From NCBI GenBank assembly GCA_002292945.1, contig DBCG01000062.1, positions 1 through 24,233 of the forward strand: DNA of 24,233 bases, given 5' to 3'. Numbering within the stretch: the first letter of the stretch is position 1; the number at the start of each line of letters is the position of its first letter. Positions 6,706 through 15,303 of the stretch are shown here, one piece after another. This DNA comes from Proteobacteria bacterium UBA964 (GTDB lineage: Bacteria; Pseudomonadota; Gammaproteobacteria; Steroidobacterales; Steroidobacteraceae). Position numbers and translations under genes: made by a program. Under the pieces are notes generated by a model that did no database searches, was not told where the DNA came from, and saw only the letters and a program-made list of their open reading frames with translations.

Positions 6706-7769
6706 ACGCCGCGCTCGAGTTCCGCAAGGTCGATGTCCTCTTCCCTCGCGCCCCGGGCCGCGAGGGTGCGGAATCCGTGCGTCAGGCGCTGACCCGCCTC
6801 GATGCCGGCGTCGATCAGGCACGCGTCGTCGTCGACGGCGGCGTCACCGTGGCGGTGCGCGGCGCCGACCTCGCCGTGGCGCCGGGCGAGATCTGCGTCC
6901 TGATGGGACTCTCCGGATCGGGAAAGTCGACGCTGCTGCGCACCGCCAACGGGCTGACGCCGGTGACGCGGGGCGAGGTGCTGCTGAACGGCCCTGACGG
7001 CCGCATCGACATCGCGCGTTGCGATGCGAGAGCTCTGGCTGCGGCGCGACGCCGTCGCATCAGCATGGTGTTCCAGCAGGCGGCGCTGCTACCTTGGCGA
7101 ACGGTCGAGGAGAACGTCGGACTCGGGCTGGAGCTGCGCGGCGAGTCGGCCGCCGACCGCGCGCGCATCGTCGCCGAGAAACTCGAGCTTGTGGGGCTCG
7201 CCGACTGGGCGCAGCGTCGCATCGACGAGCTGTCCGGCGGCATGCAACAGCGGGTGGGCCTCGCGCGCGCCTTCGCCACCGACGCCGATGTACTGCTGAT
7301 GGACGAGCCGTTCTCGGCGCTGGACCCGCTCATCCGTTGCCGTCTGCAGAACGAGCTCATCCTGCTGCAGGAGCGGGTTCGCAAGACCATCTTGTTCGTC
7401 AGCCACGATCTCGACGAGGCGCTGCGCATCGGCGATCGTATCGCGATCATGGACCAAGGCCGGATCGTGCAGACCGGCACCCCGCAGGACATCGTGCTGC
7501 GACCGGCCGACCCGCGTGTCGCGGAGTTCGTGCAGCACATGAACCCGTTGACGGCGCTGACGGCGGCGATGGTGATGCGGCCCATCGACCCTTCGTCGCC
7601 CTGCGACGACTCATGGTCGACGATCCCGGCAGACGCCGATCTTCAAAGCCTGATCCGCTTGCGGCAGACGACGGGACGACCGGTCGTGGTGTCGGATGCG
7701 GGACAGATCGTCGGCATCTGCGACACCGCAGAGATCCTGCAGGCGCTCAGTTCGCGCGCGGCACCGTGA
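6702..7769 (+). CDS. choV: Choline/betaine ABC transporter ATP-binding subunit
   Basis: A 355-residue ProV/OpuAA-family ATPase energising choline uptake through ChoXW. Walker A is GLSGSGKST (69-77), the Q-loop follows at FQQ (about 124-126), the ABC signature is LSGGMQQ (177-183), Walker B LLMDEP (198-203), and the switch histidine is H235 in VSHD. An N-terminal extension of about 60 residues precedes the Walker A region, as in other quaternary amine ATPases. After about residue 265 comes a tail with one CBS-like unit (DLQSLIRLRQTTGRPVVVSDAGQIVGI); ProV itself has a CBS pair, so this is a shortened version. ATG at 6702 overlaps the choXW stop (ATGA) and has GGAGGA at 6689-6694. The 3' end overlaps the convergent fdsD by 23 bases. 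Confidence 0.92.
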   Translation: MNAALEFRKVDVLFPRAPGREGAESVRQALTRLDAGVDQARVVVDGGVTVAVRGADLAVAPGEICVLMGLSGSGKSTLLRTANGLTPVTRGEVLLNGPDGRIDIARCDARALAAARRRRISMVFQQAALLPWRTVEENVGLGLELRGESAADRARIVAEKLELVGLADWAQRRIDELSGGMQQRVGLARAFATDADVLLMDEPFSALDPLIRCRLQNELILLQERVRKTILFVSHDLDEALRIGDRIAIMDQGRIVQTGTPQDIVLRPADPRVAEFVQHMNPLTALTAAMVMRPIDPSSPCDDSWSTIPADADLQSLIRLRQTTGRPVVVSDAGQIVGICDTAEILQALSSRAAP

Positions 7770-7971
7770 TCTGCCGGACCGCCGAGAGCGCGATCGGGTC
7801 GAGGCCCTCCGCTCGCCCCTCGTCGACCGCGGCGGCGATCTGCGCACGCATACGCGGATCCCAGAACTTCTGCAGGTGATCGGCGACGCTCGCCGCGCCC
7901 CGCTCAGGCCCTTCGTGCGAGAAGAAACCGGCGATCTGGTTCGCCATACGGACGAGTTTTTCCGTCTTCAT
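7747..7971 (-). CDS. fdsD: NAD-dependent formate dehydrogenase delta subunit
   Basis: A 74-residue protein beginning KTEKLVRMANQIAGFF and containing the FWDPRMR block followed by GLDPIALSAV, which is the family signature of FdsD. It is the small accessory subunit of soluble molybdenum formate dehydrogenases, thought to help maturation or stability, with no cofactor motif of its own. It is the last gene of fdsG-fdsB-fdsA-fdhD-fdsD and overlaps fdhD by 4 bases. Its final codons overlap the end of choV on the opposite strand. The length is normal for the family. Confidence 0.9.
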   Translation of the reverse strand: MKTEKLVRMANQIAGFFSHEGPERGAASVADHLQKFWDPRMRAQIAAAVDEGRAEGLDPIALSAVRQITVPRAN

Positions 7972-8783
7972 GTCCTGATCCTCTGCGCTGCGCTGAACAC
8001 CTCGAAACCATCGTCCCGCGCCACCGCCACCAAAGTGATGCCGGATTCGGTCGCGGCGCGCACAGCGAGCGCGGTCGGCGCCGACACCGCGACCAGTATG
8101 CCCGCACCCATCATGGCCGCTTTCTGGACCATCTCGATCGAGACGCGGCTCGAGATCACGACGATCCCCTCGGCGGGACGGACTCCGGCCCGTGACAAAG
8201 CGCCCGTCAGCTTGTCGAGCGCGTTATGACGACCGACATCCTCGCGTGCAGCGAGCAGGCCCCGACCCGGCTGCCAGAAACCGGCTGCATGCACCGCCCT
8301 GGTTTCGCGGTTGAGCGACTGCGCGCCGCCGAGCGCCGCGACGGCCGCGAACACCTCGGAGGCATCGATCTGCGTGGTGCAGCGGACGGCAGGCAACGGC
8401 CGCAGCGCCTCGACCAGACTCTCGACGCCGCAGAGCCCGCAACCGACCGGACCGGCGAGCCGCCGCCGCCGCTCGACCGTACGATCGGACGCGTCCGCGG
8501 CGAGCGTCATGCGTAGCTCGATGCCGAGCTCGACCGGAACGACCTCGATCTCGGCGAGCGCGTCGGCGCCGCCGATCAGCCCTTCGTTGAGCGAGAAGCC
8601 GACACCGAAATCCTCGAGATCGAGCGGGGTCGCCATCATCACGGCATAGGCGGCCCGGTCGTAGGTGAGCGAGATCGCGACCTCTTCAGGCAACCGGCGC
8701 TGCCCCCAGCCGCTGCCCGGTTGATCGACCGACCCGCCGACCTTCAGCCGCGGCAGTTCAACCGCGGGCGGCGGGAGGGCCAT
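7968..8783 (-). CDS. fdhD: Formate dehydrogenase sulfurtransferase FdhD (FdsC)
   Basis: A 271-residue maturation factor that transfers sulfur to the molybdenum cofactor of formate dehydrogenase before insertion, without which the enzyme is inactive. The essential CxxC motif is GCGLCG, with Cys115 and Cys118. GFSLNEGLI (62-70), REDVGRHNALDKL and SSRVSIEMVQKAAMMG are conserved FdhD blocks. The ATG at 8783 lies within the last codons of fdsA (26-base overlap); it is the only good start before the conserved region. In Cupriavidus necator the equivalent gene in the fds operon is called fdsC, and the order here is the same. Confidence 0.95.
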   Translation of the reverse strand: MALPPPAVELPRLKVGGSVDQPGSGWGQRRLPEEVAISLTYDRAAYAVMMATPLDLEDFGVGFSLNEGLIGGADALAEIEVVPVELGIELRMTLAADASDRTVERRRRLAGPVGCGLCGVESLVEALRPLPAVRCTTQIDASEVFAAVAALGGAQSLNRETRAVHAAGFWQPGRGLLAAREDVGRHNALDKLTGALSRAGVRPAEGIVVISSRVSIEMVQKAAMMGAGILVAVSAPTALAVRAATESGITLVAVARDDGFEVFSAAQRIRT

Positions 8784-11547
8784 TCGTGGGCAACACCTGG
8801 ACGGCGGTGACCTTGTATTCGGGGCAGTTCGTCGCCCAGTCGGAGTTGTCGGTGGTCACGACGTTGATCTGCGTATCCGGGTGGTGGAAGGTGGTGTAGA
8901 CCACGCCGGGCGCGACACGGTCGCTGACCTCGGCGAGCAGTTCGGTGGCCCCGGTACGGCTCATCACGCGAACGCGATCCCCGGGGCGGATGCCGCGCTG
9001 CTCGGCGTCGTGCGGGTGGATCTCGAGACGATCCGCCTCATGCCACTGCTGGTTCGCCGTGCGCCGCGTCTGCGTGCCGACGTTGTACTGCGAGAGGATG
9101 CGGCCAGTGGTGAGCAGCAGCGGGAAGCGTGCGGTGGAACGCTCCTCGGTGGGGACGTATTCGGTCACCACGAACCGCCCCTTGCCGCGCGCGAAGCCGC
9201 CGATGTGCATGACCGGGGTACCTTCCGGCGCATTCTCGTGGCAGGGCCATTGGATGGAACCCAGACGGTCCAGCTTCTCGTAACTCACACCCGTGAACGA
9301 CGGCGTGGTGCGCGCGATCTCGTCCATGATCTGCGAGGGATGGTCGTAGTGCATCGCGTGGCCGAGCGCCTGACAGACCTTCATCACGGCCTGCCAGTCG
9401 GCGAGGCCCGCCCGCGGCGGCATCACGCGCCGCACACGGCTGATGCGGCGCTCGGCGTTGGTGAAGGTGCCGTCCTTCTCGAGGAACGACGCCCCCGGCA
9501 GGAATACATGCGCGTACTTGGCCGTCTCGTTCAGGAACAGGTCGTGCACCACGACGCACTCCATGGCAGAGAGCGCCTCGGCCACATGTTGGGTGTCCGG
9601 ATCCGACTGGGCGAAGTCCTCGCCCTGGATGAACATGCCCTTGAAGCTGCCGTCGAGGGCGGCATCGAACATGTTGGGGATGCGCAGACCCGGTTCCGAC
9701 TCGAGCGACACACCCCAGACGGACTCGAACACCTGCCGTGCGGTGTCATCCGACACATGACGGTAACCGGCGAACTCGTGCGGGAACGAGCCCATGTCAC
9801 AGGCCCCCTGCACGTTGTTCTGGCCACGCAGCGGGTTGACGCCGACGCCCGGACGGCCGAGGTTGCCGGTCGCCATCGCGAGGTTCGCGATCGCCATGAC
9901 CGTGGTCGTTCCCTGACTGTGCTCGGTGACGCCGAGCCCGTAGTAGATGGCGCCGTTGCCGCCGGTGGCGTACAGCCGGGCCGCCGCGCGGAGCTCTGCC
10001 GCCGGAACGCCGGTGAGCGCCTCGGTGCTCTCGGGGCTGTTGCGCGGCTCCGCGACGAACGAGGCCCAGGTCGAGAACTCGGCGAGATCGCAGCGTTCCT
10101 GAACGAACCGCTCGTCGACGAGACCCTCGGTGACGATCACATGCGCGAGCGCGTTGACCACGGCGACATTGGTGCCGGGACGCAGCTGCAGGTGGTGGCG
10201 TGCCTCGATGTGCGGCGTGCGCACGAGATCGATGCGGCGCGGATCGACCACGATGAGCTTCGCGCCCTCGCGCAAGCGGCGCTTCATGCGCGAGGCGAAG
10301 ACCGGGTGGCCGTCGGTCGGGTTCGCACCGATGACCATGATGACATCGGCCTCGGCGACCGAGTCGAAGTCCTGGGTGCCCGCCGAGGTACCGAAAGCGG
10401 TCTTGAGGCCATAGCCGGTCGGCGAGTGACAGACACGCGCGCAGGTGTCGACGTTGTTGTTGCCGAACACGGCACGCACCATCTTCTGCACGAGGAAGGT
10501 CTCCTCGTTGGTGCAGCGCGAGGAGGTCACCGCACCCACCGAGTTCTTGCCGTACTGCGACTGCAGGCGGCGGAACTCCGAGGCGATGCGCCCGACCGCC
10601 TCGTCCCAGGTGGCCTCGCGCCACGGGTCGCTGATGCGTTCACGGACGAGCGGCGTGAGCACGCGGTCCGGGTGCGTCGCATAGCCCCAAGCGAAACGGC
10701 CCTTCACGCAGGAATGACCGCGGTTGGCCTTGCCGTCGTCGTGCGGCACCATGCGCACGACCTCGTTGCCCCGCACCTGCGCCTTGAAGGTGCAGCCGAC
10801 GCCGCAATAGGCGCAGGTCGTGAGCACGGATCGTTCGGGCTGGCCGATCTCGATCACGCTCTTCTCGATGAGGGTCGCCGTCGGGCACGCCTTGACGCAG
10901 GCACCGCAGGACACGCACTCGGAGTCGATGAACTTCTCTTCGATGCTCGCAGACACCTTGGACTCGAAACCGCGGCCGGAGATCGTCAGCGCGAGCGTCC
11001 CCTGCACCTCGTCGCAGGCGCGCACGCAGCGCGAGCAGACGATGCACTTGGCAGGATCGAAGGTGAAGTACGGGTTCGACTCGTCCTTCTGGGCATCGAG
11101 GTGGTTGGCGCCGTCGTAGCCGTAGCGCACCTCGCGCAAGCCCACCGCACCCGCCATGTCCTGCAGCTCGCAGTCACCGTTGGCCGAGCAGGTCAGGCAG
11201 TCGAGCGGATGGTCGGAGATGTAGAGCTCCATCACGCCGCGCCGCAGCGTCTTGAGCTTGCCGGTCTGCGTACGCACCTTCATGCCCTCGGCGACGGGCG
11301 TGGTGCAGGACGCCGGCGTGCCGGCGCGCCCCTCGATCTCGACGAGGCACAGCCGACAGGAACCGAACGCCTCAAGGGTGTCGGTCGCGCAGAGCTTGGG
11401 GACGGAGACGCCCGCCTCGGCGGCCGCACGCATCACCGAGGTGCCGGCGGGGACCTGCACGGACATCCCGTCTATCTCGAGGGTCACGCTCTGGGTGGAA
11501 CGCGACGCAGGCGTCCCGAGGTCACGGTCGTCGATGGTGGCGCTCAT
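8758..11547 (-). CDS. fdsA: NAD-dependent formate dehydrogenase alpha (catalytic) subunit
   Basis: A 929-residue molybdenum enzyme subunit that oxidises formate to CO2 and sends electrons through iron-sulfur clusters to FdsB. The N-terminal [2Fe-2S] ferredoxin domain has Cys53, 64, 67 and 81; a His113/Cys117/120/126 cluster follows; two [4Fe-4S] sites use Cys168/171/174/178 and Cys211/214/217/221; the [4Fe-4S] next to the cofactor uses Cys245/248/252/280. The molybdenum ligand is Cys373 followed by His374 in ARVCHSPT; it is a cysteine codon, so there is no selenocysteine. The molybdopterin dinucleotide-binding C-terminal domain is complete. Length is near that of FdsA of Cupriavidus (about 960). 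ATG at 11547 overlaps the fdsB stop (ATGA); upstream in-frame residues lack family character. Soluble, cytoplasmic, in complex with FdsB, FdsG and FdsD. Confidence 0.96.
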   Translation of the reverse strand: MSATIDDRDLGTPASRSTQSVTLEIDGMSVQVPAGTSVMRAAAEAGVSVPKLCATDTLEAFGSCRLCLVEIEGRAGTPASCTTPVAEGMKVRTQTGKLKTLRRGVMELYISDHPLDCLTCSANGDCELQDMAGAVGLREVRYGYDGANHLDAQKDESNPYFTFDPAKCIVCSRCVRACDEVQGTLALTISGRGFESKVSASIEEKFIDSECVSCGACVKACPTATLIEKSVIEIGQPERSVLTTCAYCGVGCTFKAQVRGNEVVRMVPHDDGKANRGHSCVKGRFAWGYATHPDRVLTPLVRERISDPWREATWDEAVGRIASEFRRLQSQYGKNSVGAVTSSRCTNEETFLVQKMVRAVFGNNNVDTCARVCHSPTGYGLKTAFGTSAGTQDFDSVAEADVIMVIGANPTDGHPVFASRMKRRLREGAKLIVVDPRRIDLVRTPHIEARHHLQLRPGTNVAVVNALAHVIVTEGLVDERFVQERCDLAEFSTWASFVAEPRNSPESTEALTGVPAAELRAAARLYATGGNGAIYYGLGVTEHSQGTTTVMAIANLAMATGNLGRPGVGVNPLRGQNNVQGACDMGSFPHEFAGYRHVSDDTARQVFESVWGVSLESEPGLRIPNMFDAALDGSFKGMFIQGEDFAQSDPDTQHVAEALSAMECVVVHDLFLNETAKYAHVFLPGASFLEKDGTFTNAERRISRVRRVMPPRAGLADWQAVMKVCQALGHAMHYDHPSQIMDEIARTTPSFTGVSYEKLDRLGSIQWPCHENAPEGTPVMHIGGFARGKGRFVVTEYVPTEERSTARFPLLLTTGRILSQYNVGTQTRRTANQQWHEADRLEIHPHDAEQRGIRPGDRVRVMSRTGATELLAEVSDRVAPGVVYTTFHHPDTQINVVTTDNSDWATNCPEYKVTAVQVLPTNGPPAARG

Positions 11548-13052
11548 GGTCGTCGGAAATCCTGCGGGAAGTGTCGCACCGCACTCAGCACCGGGTACGG
11601 CACGAAACCGCCCAATGCACAGAGTGAGCCCAGTCGAAGAGTACTGCAAAGATCGTCGAGCAATGCCAGATTCGCGTCGACGTCGCGCCCGGCGAGGATC
11701 TTGTCGATGACCTCCATGCCGCGCACCGAGCCGACGCGGCAAGGCGTGCACTTGCCGCAGGATTCCGCGGCACAGAACTCCATCGCGAAACGCGCCTGTC
11801 GCGCCATGTCGACGCTCTCGTCGAACACGACCACGCCGCCGTGGCCGACCAGACCGTCACGCGCGGCGAAGGCTTCGTAGTCGAGAGGCGTATCGAAGAA
11901 TGCGCGCGGGAAATAGGCACCCAGGGGACCGCCCACCTGCACTGCCCGCACCGGTCGACCGGTCGCCGTACCGCCACCGATGTCGTCGACGATCTCGCCG
12001 AGCGTGAGGCCGAACGGCGCCTCGAAGAGCCCGCCGTGCTTGATGTTTCCGGCCAACTGGAAAGGCAGCGTGCCGCGCGAGCGGCCGGTGCCGAGCGCAG
12101 CGTAGGCCTCGGCGCCCCGCACCAGGATCTCGGGCACCGTGGCGAGCGTCAGCACGTTGTTGACCACGGTCGGCTTGCCGAAGAGGCCATGGTGCGCCGG
12201 CAGCGGCGGCTTGGCACGCACCTGCCCCCGCTTGCCCTCGAGGCTCTCGAGCAGCGCCGTCTCCTCGCCGCAGACATAGGACCCGGCGCCGATGCGCAGC
12301 TCGATGGCGCAGTCCTCGAAGAGGCCATTGGCCCGCGCCACGACCAATGCGTGCTCGAGCACGGCGATCGCGCGCGGATACTCCGAGCGGATGTAGATGA
12401 AGCCCTTGCGCGCGCCCACCGCGAGAGCGCAGATGACCATGCCCTCGAGGAGCGCGAAGGGATCGCCCTCCATCACCATGCGATCGGCGAAGGTGCCGGA
12501 GTCGCCCTCGTCGGCGTTGCAGACGACGTACTTCACGTCGCCCGGCGCGTCGTGCACCGTGCGCCACTTGATGCCGGCCGGGAACCCGGCGCCGCCGCGG
12601 CCACGCAGCCCCGAAGCGGTGATCGCCTCGAGCGTCGCCTTCGCGCCGAGTGCGCGTGCGCGCGCGAGGCCTTGGCCGCCCCCGTGGGCGGTGTAGTCCT
12701 GCCAAGAGACCGGGTCGATGATGCCGCAGCGCGAGAAGGTCCAACGCGTCTGCCGAGCGAGGAAAGGATGCTGTGCTGGATCACCGATGCCGAGCGCATG
12801 CACACCGCCCTCGAGCCAGCCCGCCGCGAACAAGCCCGCGACATCGCTCACCGTGACCGGTCCGTAACCGATGCGCCCGGACGCGGTCTGCACCTCGACC
12901 AAGGGTTCCAGCCAATGCATGCCGCGGGAGCCGTTACGGACGATCTCGACCGCGACCCCGAGACGCTTGGCCTCGGCGGCAACGGCGATCGCGACGTCGT
13001 CGGCGCCGAGCGCGAGCGCTGCCGAGTCGGCAGGCACATAGATGCGGGTCAT
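11544..13052 (-). CDS. fdsB: NAD-dependent formate dehydrogenase beta subunit
   Basis: A 502-residue diaphorase subunit, homologous to NuoF with an N-terminal thioredoxin-like ferredoxin part (about residues 1-100). It carries FMN and one [4Fe-4S] cluster and reduces NAD. Nucleotide-binding motif GRGGAGFPAG is at 151-160, NADEGDSGTFADR at 179-191, GAGSYVCGEETALL (255-268) lines the FMN/NAD site, and the cluster ligands are Cys432, Cys435, Cys438 (ESCGKCTPCR) and Cys478. ATG 13052 overlaps the fdsG stop by 4 bases, and the stop overlaps fdsA the same way, so the three subunits are translationally coupled. Confidence 0.96.
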   Translation of the reverse strand: MTRIYVPADSAALALGADDVAIAVAAEAKRLGVAVEIVRNGSRGMHWLEPLVEVQTASGRIGYGPVTVSDVAGLFAAGWLEGGVHALGIGDPAQHPFLARQTRWTFSRCGIIDPVSWQDYTAHGGGQGLARARALGAKATLEAITASGLRGRGGAGFPAGIKWRTVHDAPGDVKYVVCNADEGDSGTFADRMVMEGDPFALLEGMVICALAVGARKGFIYIRSEYPRAIAVLEHALVVARANGLFEDCAIELRIGAGSYVCGEETALLESLEGKRGQVRAKPPLPAHHGLFGKPTVVNNVLTLATVPEILVRGAEAYAALGTGRSRGTLPFQLAGNIKHGGLFEAPFGLTLGEIVDDIGGGTATGRPVRAVQVGGPLGAYFPRAFFDTPLDYEAFAARDGLVGHGGVVVFDESVDMARQARFAMEFCAAESCGKCTPCRVGSVRGMEVIDKILAGRDVDANLALLDDLCSTLRLGSLCALGGFVPYPVLSAVRHFPQDFRRP

Positions 13053-13510
13053 CGACGGCACTTGAGCAGCGCCTCCTCGAGTTTCGGCCAGTCCGCGCGG
13101 GCGATCAGACGGTCTCCCACCTGCGCTGCGGGCGCCACCGAGCACAGCCCCAAACAGAACATCGGCTCGAGGGTCACCTCGCCGTCCTTCGTCGTGCCGT
13201 GCCAATCGATCCCGAGGCGCCTGCGCGCCTCGTCGGCCAAAGCATCCGCACCCATCGCCTGGCAGGCCTCCGCACGGCAGATCTTGAGATCCGTGCGACC
13301 GCCCGGGGTGCGTCGGAAATCATGGTAGAAGGTGACGACGCCGTGCACCTCGGCACGCGAGAGGTTCAGGGCCTCGGCGACCTGCGCGACCGCCTCGTCG
13401 GGCACATGCCCGAACTCCAGTTGCAGGGCCCGCAGCACGGGCAACGCCGGCCCGTCGAGATGCTGGTAGGTCTCGATGATGCCCGCGGCGCGTTCTTTGT
13501 CCCAAGCCAT
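13049..13510 (-). CDS. fdsG: NAD-dependent formate dehydrogenase gamma subunit
   Basis: A 153-residue NuoE-like protein binding one [2Fe-2S] cluster. Ligands are Cys78 and Cys83 (CRAEAC) and Cys119 and Cys123 (CLGLC). The N-terminal half (VLRALQLEFGHVPDEAVAQVAEAL, VHGVVTFYHDF) is the usual helical domain. Start at ATG 13510 (MAWDKE); an in-frame ATG at 13552 would extend into fhs and is not favoured. It lies 10 bases after the fhs stop and overlaps fdsB by 4 bases. It serves in the electron path of the Fds complex. Confidence 0.94.
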   Translation of the reverse strand: MAWDKERAAGIIETYQHLDGPALPVLRALQLEFGHVPDEAVAQVAEALNLSRAEVHGVVTFYHDFRRTPGGRTDLKICRAEACQAMGADALADEARRRLGIDWHGTTKDGEVTLEPMFCLGLCSVAPAAQVGDRLIARADWPKLEEALLKCRR

Positions 13511-13520
13511 GATGCCGCCG

Positions 13521-15194
13521 TCAGAACATGCCGACGACGCGGCCGGACTCATCGATGTCGATGTTGCAGGCTGCAGGGAGCTTCGGCAGCCCGGGCATGG
13601 TCATGATGTCGCCGCAGATCATGACGATGAATTCGGCGCCGGCCGCGAGCCTCACCTCACGGATGTTGACCACATGGTTGCTCGGTGCGCCGCGCAGCTT
13701 CGGGTCGGTCGAGAACGAGTACTGGGTCTTGGCGACGCAGACGGGGTAGTGCCCGTAGCCGTCTTCCTGCAGTTTACGGATGCTGGTGCGCACCTTGGCA
13801 TCGGCGGTGATGTCGGAGGCGCCGTAGAGTTCCGTCGCGACCTTCTTCATCTTGTCCCAGAGCGGCAGCTCGTCCGGGTAGAGGTGGGTGAAGTAGTTCG
13901 GCTGCTCCGTGAGCCGGACCACCTCGTGCGCGAGTTCGGTGGCGCCGGCGCTGCCCTCGGCGAAGTGCTTGGCGGTGACGACCTTCACGCCCAGATGGCT
14001 CGCACGCTCGTGCAGCGCTTGGATCTCTGCGGGGGTGTCCTCGGCGCGGTGGTTGATGGACACCACGCAGGGCAAGCCGAAACGGTCGCGCACGTTGGCG
14101 ATGTGCCGCTCGAGGTTCGCCATGCCCTTAATGAGAGCCTCGACGTTCTCCTTCGGCAGGTCAGGCACCTCGATGCCGCCGTGGTATTTGAGGGCGCGCA
14201 CCGTGGCGACGATCACCGCCGCGTCGGGCTTGAGACCTGCCTTCCGGCATTTGATGTCGATGAACTTCTCGGCGCCGAGATCGGCGCCGAAACCGGCTTC
14301 CGTGACCACGAAATCACCGAGCTTGAGCGCGGTGCGGGTGGCGATCACGGAGTTACAGCCATGGGCGATGTTCGCGAAGGGGCCACCATGGATGATGGCG
14401 GGGTTGTTCTCGAGCGTCTGCACGAGGTTCGGCGCCAGCGCGTCCTTGAGCAGCACCGTCATCGCGCCGTGGGCCTTGAGGTCGCGGGCGAGGATCGGCT
14501 TCTGGTCCCGGGTGTAGCCGACGACGATCTTGCCGAGGCGTTCCTTGAGATCGCTGATGCTGGTGGCCAGACAGAAGATGGCCATGACCTCGGAGGCCAC
14601 GACGATGTCGAAGCCGTCCTCGCGCGGGAAGCCGTTGGGGCTGCCGCCGAGACCTGCGGTGATCTGACGCAGTGCGCGATCGTTCACATCGACCACGCGC
14701 CGCCAAGCGATGCGGCGCACATCGAAACCGAGTTCGTTGCCGTGGTAGATGTGGTTGTCGATCATCGCCGCGAGCAGGTTGTTCGCGAGCGCGATCGCGG
14801 CGAAGTCGCCGGTGAAGTGGAGGTTGATGTCCTCCATCGGTACGACCTGCGCATGACCGCCACCGGCGGCTCCGCCCTTCATACCGAACACCGGACCGAG
14901 CGCAGGTTCGCGCAGGCAGACCACGGCGCGCTTGCCGATGCGGTTGAGCGCATCGCCGAGGCCGACCGTGGTCGTGGTCTTGCCCTCGCCCGCCGGCGTC
15001 GGCGAGATCGCCGTCACGAGCACGAGTTTGCCGTCGGGCCGGTCGCGCAATGAATCGATGTACCCGAGGGAGAGCTTCGCTTTGTAGCGACCGAAGGGCT
15101 CCAGGGCCTCTTCCGGGATGCCGAGACGGTCCTGCGCCAGCGCGGTGATGGGCCGCAGCTTGGCGGCCTGCGCGATCTCGATGTTGCTCTTCAA
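13521..15194 (-). CDS. fhs: Formate-tetrahydrofolate ligase (10-formyl-THF synthetase)
   Basis: A 557-residue enzyme catalysing formate + ATP + THF to 10-formyl-THF + ADP + phosphate, reversibly. The P-loop PTPAGEGKTTTT is at about residues 65-76, followed by REPALGPVFGMKGGAAGGG and the conserved FTGDFAAI and NHIYHGNEL blocks. Full family length (about 555-560). The start is TTG at 15194 (no ATG fits), supported by GGGGGAG at 15201-15207 six bases upstream. It is the first gene of a run with fdsGBA-fdhD-fdsD, 10 bases from fdsG. In this setting it can turn excess 10-formyl-THF from methyl-group oxidation into formate with ATP gain, feeding the formate dehydrogenase, or recapture formate for biosynthesis; direction is inference. 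Confidence 0.95.
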   Translation of the reverse strand: MKSNIEIAQAAKLRPITALAQDRLGIPEEALEPFGRYKAKLSLGYIDSLRDRPDGKLVLVTAISPTPAGEGKTTTTVGLGDALNRIGKRAVVCLREPALGPVFGMKGGAAGGGHAQVVPMEDINLHFTGDFAAIALANNLLAAMIDNHIYHGNELGFDVRRIAWRRVVDVNDRALRQITAGLGGSPNGFPREDGFDIVVASEVMAIFCLATSISDLKERLGKIVVGYTRDQKPILARDLKAHGAMTVLLKDALAPNLVQTLENNPAIIHGGPFANIAHGCNSVIATRTALKLGDFVVTEAGFGADLGAEKFIDIKCRKAGLKPDAAVIVATVRALKYHGGIEVPDLPKENVEALIKGMANLERHIANVRDRFGLPCVVSINHRAEDTPAEIQALHERASHLGVKVVTAKHFAEGSAGATELAHEVVRLTEQPNYFTHLYPDELPLWDKMKKVATELYGASDITADAKVRTSIRKLQEDGYGHYPVCVAKTQYSFSTDPKLRGAPSNHVVNIREVRLAAGAEFIVMICGDIMTMPGLPKLPAACNIDIDESGRVVGMF

Positions 15195-15200
15195 GGCGTT

Positions 15201-15207
15201 CTCCCCC
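15201..15207 (-). promoter_or_regulatory. Ribosome binding site fixing the TTG start of fhs
   Basis: GGGGGAG on the minus strand, six bases before the TTG at 15194. It is the best Shine-Dalgarno in the neighbourhood and there is no competing ATG or GTG in frame, so it decides the start. Confidence 0.75.
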
Positions 15208-15303
15208 GGTTAAGAAGCCCCGAAATTGTGGTCGCGAGGCAGGCCCCTGACACGCCTGAATGCGACATCGTGTTGAGCGTAAGCGACCGCACGATCCGGG
15301 GGG
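15208..15303. other. Gap between the BCCT carrier gene and fhs
   Basis: About 100 non-coding bases between two genes read in the same direction. I see no convincing terminator (no stem followed by a T-run) and no clear promoter. A weak stem CAGGC/GCCTG lies around 15239-15258. Read-through from the carnitine operon into fhs-fds is therefore possible, but a weak internal promoter cannot be excluded. Confidence 0.4.

Noticed and set aside
11548..11751. fdsA extended upstream to 11751
   Set aside because: That stretch is the shadow of the fdsB C terminus; ATG 11547 overlaps the fdsB stop as in the rest of the operon.
8881..11880. A 999-codon open frame on the plus strand opposite fdsA
   Set aside because: Its sequence is Arg/Ala/His-rich without domains and mirrors the third-position GC bias of fdsA, whose cofactor motifs are complete. 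It is an antisense shadow.
15208..15303. A folate riboswitch or clear terminator upstream of fhs
   Set aside because: I could not find a matching fold or a stem followed by a T-run; only a weak 5-base stem is present.
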